Positions 1 to 6,156 of a stretch of DNA of 19,719 nt are shown here, piece by piece. The first letter of the stretch is position 1. Each line of letters begins with the position of its first letter. The position numbers were made by a program, and so were the translations under genes. The stretch spans positions 1-19,719 of the forward strand of contig JALTUB010000121.1 of assembly GCA_027047745.1 (NCBI GenBank). Reading direction: 5' to 3'. The stretch comes from Sulfurimonas sp. Lineage in GTDB: Bacteria > Campylobacterota > Campylobacteria > Campylobacterales > Sulfurimonadaceae. The notes below the pieces were generated by a model, which saw only the letters and a program-made list of their open reading frames with translations, was not told the origin of the DNA and ran no database searches.

Positions 1-938
1 AACCTACAACTGTAGCACCAATAGAATTACTTAATAATTTTTGTGAAAACAGTAGTCAAGAATTTTCAAATAAATACAATGATATTTTAGATATTCTGAC
101 AGAAAAAATAGGAAAACCGTATTATGCGAATAATGGATTTATCCTATATAATACTGACAACTCTGATGTATTAAAAAAATTATCAAATAATAATATTAAA
201 GTAAACCTTACTGTTACATCTCCACCATATAATATTGGAAAAGAGTATGAAAAAAATATGGATATACAAGATTATATAGGATGGTGTAAAGAATGGATTG
301 ATTTAGTTTATAGCGTTACTAATGATGATGGCTCTTTCTGGTTAAATGTAGGGTATTTAAATGTAGAAAATATTGGAAAGGCAGTGCCAATATCATATTT
401 ATTATGGGATAAAACAGATTTTTATTTAATGCAAGAAATTGTATGGAAATATGGTGCAGGAGTAACTGCAAAAAAATCTTTTGCTCCTCGAAATGAAAAA
501 TTTTTATTTTATATTAAAAATAAAAATAATTATACTTTTAATCTTGATGAAGTAAGAGATAAGAATGTTAAATATCCAAATCAAAAGAAAAATGGTAAAT
601 TAAGATGTAATCCACTTGGGAAAAATCCAACAGATGTATGGGAATTTCCAAAAGTAACTAGCGGTAAAAATAGAAGTTCAAAGGAAAGAACAGCTCATCC
701 AGCACAATATCCACTGAGTGTTATTAATAGAATAATTAAAGTATCATCAAATAAAAACAATATCATACTAGATCCATTTTCTGGTTCAGGCACAACAGGT
801 ATAGCAGCACATGGAAATCATAGAATTTATATTGGTATTGAAATTAACAAAAGCTATTGTGATTTATCAATAGAAAGATTTGAAAATTATTTAGATCAAA
901 AAATACAAAGCAGTAACAATTTGTTTAAATATATATAA
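1..938 (+). CDS. DNA methyltransferase, beta class (N4-cytosine or N6-adenine), 5' end outside window
   Basis: This gene transfers methyl groups from S-adenosylmethionine to DNA. The frame ending at 938 is open back to position 3, and catalytic motif IV, TSPPYN, lies at 216-233, upstream of the first in-frame ATG (258). The real protein therefore starts before the window and has at least 311 residues. Motif I with the SAM-binding loop (DPFSGSGTTG) is at 771-800. The order motif IV, then a variable target-recognition region, then motif I is the beta-class arrangement. SPPY is commoner in N4-cytosine enzymes but does not exclude N6-adenine. The segment GKNPTDVWEF and the HPAQYP motif before motif I are typical of type II and orphan methylases. 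A restriction partner, if any, lies outside the window. Base composition is lower in G+C (57 of 240 bases in four sampled lines) than in neighbouring genes, which suggests transfer. Confidence 0.9.
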   Translation, partial: PTTVAPIELLNNFCENSSQEFSNKYNDILDILTEKIGKPYYANNGFILYNTDNSDVLKKLSNNNIKVNLTVTSPPYNIGKEYEKNMDIQDYIGWCKEWIDLVYSVTNDDGSFWLNVGYLNVENIGKAVPISYLLWDKTDFYLMQEIVWKYGAGVTAKKSFAPRNEKFLFYIKNKNNYTFNLDEVRDKNVKYPNQKKNGKLRCNPLGKNPTDVWEFPKVTSGKNRSSKERTAHPAQYPLSVINRIIKVSSNKNNIILDPFSGSGTTGIAAHGNHRIYIGIEINKSYCDLSIERFENYLDQKIQSSNNLFKYI

Positions 939-941
939 TCG

Positions 942-978
942 AAAAATAAACTAAGAAGAGATTTGTTCTATCTCTTCT
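942..978 (-). terminator. Intrinsic terminator overlapping the pepP stop codon
   Basis: A perfect 9-bp inverted repeat (AGAAGAGAT at 954-962, ATCTCTTCT at 970-978) encloses a 7-nt loop. On the minus strand the stem is followed by the pepP stop TAG and then TTTATTTTT (950-942), the pattern of a Rho-independent terminator. The stem is made from the last codons of pepP. On the plus strand the same stem is followed four bases later by five T (983-987), so it may also stop methyltransferase transcription, less efficiently. The stem is only moderately G+C-rich. Confidence 0.72.
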
Positions 979-2228
979 ATAGTTTTTGCAATATCTTTAG
1001 ATAAATTTTCATATCCATTAAAAGTAACTAAGATGTCATCTTCGATTCTAATACCTATGCCACGATATTTCTTAGGAACTTTTTTATCTTTTTTGTCTAT
1101 ATAAATCCCAGGTTCTATTGTCATGATCATTCCTGATTTGAGTGGAATTTCCTTGCCTTTTTTATCTTTATATGGAGACTCATCATGAACATCTATGCCC
1201 ATCCAATGCCCTATCCCATGAGGATAATATTTTTTATGTTTTTGCTTTTTGAGTAACTTTTTGAGACTGCCTTTTAATATACCTAAATCAATCATCCCTT
1301 GACAAAGCAACTCTTCTGATTTTTTTTGTATATCACTGCGTTTAGCCTCAGGTTTTATCATCTCTATGATAGCTAACCCAACGCTTAAAACCATCTCATA
1401 TAGCTCTTTTTGTGCCTTGGAAAACTTTCCTAAAACAGGTATAGTTCTTGTTATATCACTTGCATAATATTGATACTCACAACCAGCATCTATTAAAACC
1501 AACTCACCATTAACTAATCTTTTATCATTACTTATATAATGCAGCGTATTTGCAGAGTTTCCACAAGCGACTATAGAAGTGTAAGCGTCACTAAAGGCAG
1601 CATTCTTTTTAAAAACATACTCTATCTCAGCTTGAAGTTCATACTCATACTTTAGTTTTGAACTTTGTTTCATAGCATCATGATGAGCATCTTTTGTTAT
1701 TGAGATGGCTTTTTTTATAAGAGCAATCTCAGAACTTGATTTTATCAACCTTTGAGCTTCTATAAGTTTTGCTATGTTTTTACTTGCTCTTAAATCTTTT
1801 GTATATTTTTTTAATATTTTAACTTTAGAAGGCTCTAATTTAAAATCATAATATAGAGTTGATTTATCTTTCATATGCTCATCTAAAACATCATTTAGCT
1901 TATCATAAGTCAAAACTTCATCTACTAAAAATCTTTTTTTAGACTCTTTTTCTCCTAGCCTTTTACCTGTCCATAACTCTTTTACTTTATCTTTTTTCTC
2001 AACTAGAAGTATAGTTTTAATTTTTTTCTTCTTTTTGACAATCATCAAACAAGCATTATCTTCTATAAATCCACTGAGATAGTAAAAGTTACTATTTTGC
2101 CTAAATGGGTACTCTGTATCATTTGAACGAGTCTTATAATCTCCTGCAAATATAACTCCTACAGAGTTTTTAGACAGACTACACCCAAGTTTATCTCTGC
2201 GTTTTTTATACTCAGTTTCTTCAATCAT
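951..2228 (-). CDS. pepP: Xaa-Pro aminopeptidase (aminopeptidase P, peptidase family M24B)
   Basis: This cytosolic metallopeptidase removes an N-terminal residue that precedes proline. The 425 residues match the usual length. An AMP_N-type N-terminal domain (about 1-130, with YPFRQNSNFYYLSGF) precedes a pita-bread M24 domain (about 160-420). The five metal ligands are visible by comparison with E. coli PepP: D247 and D258 (LIDAG...SDITRT), H341 in HGIGHWMGIDVHD, E372 in MTIEPGIYI and E396 in GIRIEDD. The ATG overlaps the stop of the upstream lipoprotein gene by 4 nt (ATGA), so translation is probably coupled. It is the last gene of the long minus-strand run and ends in a hairpin terminator. 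The assignment is firm; substrate preference cannot be read from the sequence. Confidence 0.95.
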   Translation of the reverse strand: MIEETEYKKRRDKLGCSLSKNSVGVIFAGDYKTRSNDTEYPFRQNSNFYYLSGFIEDNACLMIVKKKKKIKTILLVEKKDKVKELWTGKRLGEKESKKRFLVDEVLTYDKLNDVLDEHMKDKSTLYYDFKLEPSKVKILKKYTKDLRASKNIAKLIEAQRLIKSSSEIALIKKAISITKDAHHDAMKQSSKLKYEYELQAEIEYVFKKNAAFSDAYTSIVACGNSANTLHYISNDKRLVNGELVLIDAGCEYQYYASDITRTIPVLGKFSKAQKELYEMVLSVGLAIIEMIKPEAKRSDIQKKSEELLCQGMIDLGILKGSLKKLLKKQKHKKYYPHGIGHWMGIDVHDESPYKDKKGKEIPLKSGMIMTIEPGIYIDKKDKKVPKKYRGIGIRIEDDILVTFNGYENLSKDIAKTIEEIEQISS

Positions 2229-2824
2229 TTACACACACCTTTTAGCCACTCTCTTTGCATGATTAAAATTTCACCAAGAGCTTTATTTAAAGCAACGACG
2301 CCACCCTTTGCATCTATAGTTTTAGAACGAGCAATTGTTGAAAAACTTTTTGATTTTACTACACTATTTGTCTTAGTATCTATTAGTGCATTACTAATAG
2401 CTACTTTAGAGACAGAACTATCTTTTTTATTAGAAAAATACTGCATAAAATCTTCTATATTTGTCTCTAGTACAAAATCGCTTCTACTTCTTGATTTAGA
2501 ATTTTGCACACTCTTAAAATATTTAGCTTCTCTAATCATCTTTAAAATCTCTGCTGTTATAGCTTTGTTTGGTGTTCTTGCCCATTTTGATTGTGTAAAA
2601 ACATCACTCTCATACTTGCCTATAGCATAGTTCATATCTTCTATCATTAAAGAATTTGGACTAAATGCTTGTTGTACTTTAAGTGATTTATTACTGCATT
2701 GACTTTTTTGTTGAGTGTTTGATTTTATCACGGGGTTGATTCTATACTCTGATACATGTGGCATAACTATAGTGCATCCAGAAACCACAAACATCATCAA
2801 CACAACTAAAAAACTTTTAAACAT
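2225..2824 (-). CDS. ABC-transport auxiliary lipoprotein (PqiC / DUF330-like) of the MCE transporter
   Basis: This is a predicted lipoprotein of 199 residues. The N-terminus has a short hydrophobic signal and a lipobox ending VSGC, with the acylated cysteine at residue 17. The mature part has a tyrosine-rich start and the alternating pattern of the ABC_trans_aux (PqiC-like) fold. That family supplies outer-membrane-anchored partners to MCE proteins. The gene overlaps the mlaD-like stop by 1 nt (TAATG) and the pepP start by 4 nt, so it is clearly part of the transporter unit. From memory, Campylobacter jejuni has a lipoprotein gene in the same place (Cj1649) after iamB, iamA and an MCE gene. 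Family membership rests on overall pattern and context rather than a sharp motif. The role as an outer-membrane dock or periplasmic shuttle partner is inference. Confidence 0.75.
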   Translation of the reverse strand: MFKSFLVVLMMFVVSGCTIVMPHVSEYRINPVIKSNTQQKSQCSNKSLKVQQAFSPNSLMIEDMNYAIGKYESDVFTQSKWARTPNKAITAEILKMIREAKYFKSVQNSKSRSRSDFVLETNIEDFMQYFSNKKDSSVSKVAISNALIDTKTNSVVKSKSFSTIARSKTIDAKGGVVALNKALGEILIMQREWLKGVCK

Positions 2825-3786
2825 TATTTTTCTCCTGGAGCTTTTTTAATGGCTTCTCTTTTATACAATATATCTGATGGACTGCTTTTATACTCATCTA
2901 GTGTTGATTCTATATTAATCATCAACTCTTGAAGACTCAAAAAAGTGTTATTCATATTTGGCACAAATCCAGAACTTATCTCTTTTAGATTAAATTCACC
3001 ACTTGCAACAGCTCTTTTTATCTCTGTCATAGATGATTGTATGCCTAGATAACTGTTCATGATAGAATCAAAAGAGCCAGATATACTATCCTGCCACTTT
3101 ACACTTTTATCAACTAGAAGACCAACTTTTGGGGCTAGAAGATTCATCTTATCAGTGATAGATTCTAAGTTTTTAGAACTTTTTTGTAAACTAAGTATAG
3201 TTTTGTCATCCAAAAGCCTGTTCATCTTTTCACTTAACTTAGCTGTATTTTCCAAGATTTGTGCAAAGTTTTTTTGATTTTTTTCTTCTAAAAGTTTTTT
3301 TGTTCCAAGTAGCGTTTGCGTTAGTTCAACTGAAAGTCCACCTATGGATTGTTCTATATTTTCAAAAAAAGATGGAACAGTTTTTATAGTAGGACAATCT
3401 TCTCCATCTTTTGTAACAAGCTTAGGTGCATCATTTTTACCTTGCGTAAGATTGATATAACTCAAACCTGTTATACCCTGAGCAGTTAAACGAGCCACTG
3501 TATTTTCTTTGATTGGTGTTGATTTTAAGATTGTTACCTGCACTTGGACTTGTTCAGAGTTATGTGGATTTATCTGAAGTTGCGTTACCTTACCAACGCT
3601 TATACCTCTGTACTTAACAGGAGCGTCAAGATTTAAACCAAACACTGATTCATCAAAGTAGATATTGTATTTTTGTGTCTCTTTTTCATTTGATGGCTTT
3701 AACATCCAATAAGACATGCCAAGTATCAAGGTTATTCCGATTAAAACAAAAAATCCAACTAAGGTATAATTAACTCTATTATTCAT
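2824..3786 (-). CDS. mlaD: MlaD-like MCE-domain protein, phospholipid-transport substrate-binding subunit
   Basis: This is a 320-residue inner-membrane-anchored periplasmic protein. One N-terminal membrane helix (about 9-28) precedes a single MCE domain (about 38-118) with the signature run LDAPVKYRGISVGKV. Residues from about 125 onward are mostly helical, with repeated heptad-like leucines. MCE proteins form hexamers with a central lipid channel on top of the MlaFE ABC complex. At 320 residues it is longer than E. coli MlaD (about 183); the extra length is the C-terminal helical tail, which may extend the channel or contact the lipoprotein. The ATG overlaps the mlaF stop (ATGA, 4 nt). The symbol is used by family; Campylobacter literature treats this locus as iam-linked. 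Confidence 0.88.
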   Translation of the reverse strand: MNNRVNYTLVGFFVLIGITLILGMSYWMLKPSNEKETQKYNIYFDESVFGLNLDAPVKYRGISVGKVTQLQINPHNSEQVQVQVTILKSTPIKENTVARLTAQGITGLSYINLTQGKNDAPKLVTKDGEDCPTIKTVPSFFENIEQSIGGLSVELTQTLLGTKKLLEEKNQKNFAQILENTAKLSEKMNRLLDDKTILSLQKSSKNLESITDKMNLLAPKVGLLVDKSVKWQDSISGSFDSIMNSYLGIQSSMTEIKRAVASGEFNLKEISSGFVPNMNNTFLSLQELMINIESTLDEYKSSPSDILYKREAIKKAPGEK

Positions 3787-4526
3787 ATTTTCTCTTTAAA
3801 AAAAGTTTTTACAAAATTGCTATCGCTTGAAGAGATTCCATCAAGTCTGCCCTCATAAGCTATTTTCTTTTCATCTATTATAGCAACTTTATCTAAAGTA
3901 TCATAGATGGACTGCAAATCATGAGAAACCATAACGATAGTAAGTCCTAACATATCTCTTAATTTTAAGATAAGAGCATCAAATTCTCTTGCAGAGATTG
4001 GGTCAAGTCCACTTGTTGGCTCATCCAAAAAAAGAAGTTTAGGATCCATTGCAAGAGCCCTTGCAAGTCCAGCTTTTTTCTTCATGCCACCACTTATTTG
4101 AGAGGGAAAAAGATTTGCATCAGCTATCTTTAAACCTACTAGATTTATCTTAAACTTTACGATTTCATCTATCATCTTTTGGTTTAGGTCACTGTACTCT
4201 TTAAGTGCAAGTGCGATATTATCTCTTATGCTCAAAGATGAGAAAAGAGCCCCTGCTTGAAAAAGTACACCCCACTCTCTTCTTAGTTCTTGAGCATTTT
4301 TAGACCTTATATTTGCTAAGTCAAAACCTAAAAGTTCTATAGAACCACTATCAAACTTTTGAAGCATAACCATCTCTCTTAAAAGTGTTGTTTTCCCACA
4401 ACCACTTGGACCTAAGAGACCATAAATCTCACCTTCATTAACACTCAGGTTAAGCCCATCATGAACAACTCTTTCATCAAAAACTGTTCTTACATCTTTA
4501 ACTTTGATAATAGCTCTATTTTCCAT
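3783..4526 (-). CDS. mlaF: MlaF-like ABC transporter ATPase (IamA type)
   Basis: This is the cytoplasmic ATPase of an MCE phospholipid transporter, 247 residues, the normal size for a single nucleotide-binding domain. All motifs are present: Walker A GPSGCGKTT (39-47), Q90 in the Q-loop, signature ISGGMKK (144-150), Walker B LLFLDE (164-169), D-loop SGLDP (172-176) and the H-loop histidine H202 in SHD. SGGM rather than SGGQ is characteristic of the MlaF group. It lies 2 nt after the permease gene and overlaps the MCE gene by 4 nt, which fixes its partners. In Campylobacter the corresponding gene is known as iamA (from memory). Function is confident; the direction of lipid transport is not visible. 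Confidence 0.93.
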   Translation of the reverse strand: MENRAIIKVKDVRTVFDERVVHDGLNLSVNEGEIYGLLGPSGCGKTTLLREMVMLQKFDSGSIELLGFDLANIRSKNAQELRREWGVLFQAGALFSSLSIRDNIALALKEYSDLNQKMIDEIVKFKINLVGLKIADANLFPSQISGGMKKKAGLARALAMDPKLLFLDEPTSGLDPISAREFDALILKLRDMLGLTIVMVSHDLQSIYDTLDKVAIIDEKKIAYEGRLDGISSSDSNFVKTFFKEKI

Positions 4527-4528
4527 CT

Positions 4529-5647
4529 CTATATCCCCAAAGTCGTAAACACTATGGAAAAAACAGCATCACAAACTATCACTGCAAATATAGACTCTAC
4601 AACACTTTTAGTTGTGTTTAAACCTATGCTTTGAGTATCATCTTTAACTTTTAAACCTCTATATATACCGATAGACGCTATCAAAAATGCGAAAAAAGGA
4701 CCTTTGATAAGTCCTATAAAAAAATGTTTTGCTGCTACCACTTCAGTAAATCTATTTAAAAAAAGTTCGCTAGTGATACCTAAGTCAATATTTGCAACAA
4801 GCATACCACCAAAAATACCCATAATATCAGAAACAAAAATCAGTATCGGCAAAGCAATCATAAGAGCAATAATCCTTGGCATAACCAAAAACATATAGGG
4901 GTCAAAACCCATAGTTTGCATAGCATCAAGTTCTTGAGTGATTTTCATAGCACCAATCTGTGCTGTAAAGGCAGAACCACTGCGTCCTGCGATAACAATA
5001 GCTGTTATAAGAGGAGCTAACTCTCTAAGTATAGAGATACCCAACATATCTACTATAAAAATATTTGCTCCATAAATTTTCAACTGATATGCTGATTGAT
5101 ATGCTACTACTACACCTATCAAAAAACTTGTTAAAGATACAATTCCTAAAGCCTTAATAGCACTCTCATTTATCTCAAAAAATATCTCAGGAAGTCTGAT
5201 GTTTTTCATATTTCTAGCATAATAGATAAAGATAACAAAAAGTCTTCCTAAAAACTCTAAAAAGGATAAAGCACTAATATAATAAGCATAAAAAATTTTG
5301 CCCAAAGCTTCTATTGGAGTAACCTTAGGCTGCTCATGAAACTTTTCATTATCTCCTAGATATTTTTTAGTTAAGTTCAATGTATCAACAATTTTTTCAT
5401 TATTTGTTGGCAGTGATAACAATATATTTTTTGATTTTAGTTCATCTTGTAAGTTGTTTATAAAAATAGCGGCGGCAGTATCAACAGAGGTTAAATTTTC
5501 TAGATTTATATTTACATTTTTTGATAAAATATCCAAAGAGTCTAGCTCTTTTGTATATCTTCCAACATCATAAAGAGTTAAATCTCCAGAGAAACTCAAG
5601 ATGAGCTTATCTGATAGATTTTTTATACTAAGTGTTGAGCGAGTCAT
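4529..5647 (-). CDS. mlaE: STAS-domain-fused MlaE permease of the MCE phospholipid transporter (IamB type)
   Basis: This is an inner-membrane permease of 372 residues, about 110 longer than E. coli MlaE. The excess is an N-terminal STAS domain (about 1-100) that resembles MlaB and includes TSVDTAAA, with T57 in the place of the functionally important MlaB threonine. The permease part (about 120-372) has several membrane helices and the conserved cytoplasmic coupling segment GAMKITQELDAMQTMG. MlaB and MlaE, separate in E. coli, are thus one chain here. The ATG lies 11 nt after the cheW stop on the same strand, with the ATPase gene 2 nt downstream. Transcription probably continues from the chemotaxis genes. 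Confidence 0.92.
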   Translation of the reverse strand: MTRSTLSIKNLSDKLILSFSGDLTLYDVGRYTKELDSLDILSKNVNINLENLTSVDTAAAIFINNLQDELKSKNILLSLPTNNEKIVDTLNLTKKYLGDNEKFHEQPKVTPIEALGKIFYAYYISALSFLEFLGRLFVIFIYYARNMKNIRLPEIFFEINESAIKALGIVSLTSFLIGVVVAYQSAYQLKIYGANIFIVDMLGISILRELAPLITAIVIAGRSGSAFTAQIGAMKITQELDAMQTMGFDPYMFLVMPRIIALMIALPILIFVSDIMGIFGGMLVANIDLGITSELFLNRFTEVVAAKHFFIGLIKGPFFAFLIASIGIYRGLKVKDDTQSIGLNTTKSVVESIFAVIVCDAVFSIVFTTLGI

Positions 5648-5658
5648 TGGAACTTATG

Positions 5659-6156
5659 TTAAAAGTCTCTCTCTAAAAGTTTATTTACTTTTAGTATAGT
5701 GATAATTTTATCTGCTTGTTTTCCAACACCTTCAATCATAGTATCATCACTATTGATTGTATCAGGGGCAGCACCGATATTATCTTTTTTGATTCTAATC
5801 GCCATCGTCAATCTATCTATCACAAAACCAGCAACATCATCACCATGTCTCATGACAATAAAACGAGTGTCATCCGACTGCTTTTTAGATTGAAGCCCAA
5901 ACTTAGAACGCAAATCTATCAAGGGGATTACTGCACCACGAAGGTTAAATACACCTAGAACATATTTTGGAACTTGAGGAACTCTTGTCCAGCTAAATGG
6001 TTTTATAATCTCTTGAATAGCTAAAATTGGAACTGCATACTCTTCATCACCAATCACAAAACCAACTAACTGAACTATATCATCTGATTGGTCAAGTCCA
6101 GTATCTGCTTGTTGAGCACCTTGTTTATCAATAATTTGCTTTAATTTATCACTCAT
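5659..6156 (-). CDS. cheW: Chemotaxis coupling protein CheW
   Basis: This 165-residue cytoplasmic adaptor links chemoreceptors to CheA. A single CheW domain covers about 25-160 after a polar Gln/Asp-rich N-terminal tail. Recognisable parts are QLVGFVIGDEEYAVPILAIQEI at the start of the fold, the VPQVPKYVLGVFNLRG segment and the VIPLIDLRSKFG strand pair, all standard for CheW. The ATG overlaps the cheA stop by 1 nt (TAATG), indicating coupled translation. The order cheV-cheA-cheW matches Campylobacter jejuni as I recall it. No unusual features were seen apart from the close junction (11 nt) with the following lipid-transporter operon. Confidence 0.96.
   Translation of the reverse strand: MSDKLKQIIDKQGAQQADTGLDQSDDIVQLVGFVIGDEEYAVPILAIQEIIKPFSWTRVPQVPKYVLGVFNLRGAVIPLIDLRSKFGLQSKKQSDDTRFIVMRHGDDVAGFVIDRLTMAIRIKKDNIGAAPDTINSDDTMIEGVGKQADKIITILKVNKLLERDF

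Noticed and set aside
258..938. Methyltransferase starting at ATG 258
   Set aside because: Catalytic motif TSPPYN at 216-233 is in the same open frame upstream of this ATG, so a start there would remove the active site. The gene is taken as running off the left edge.
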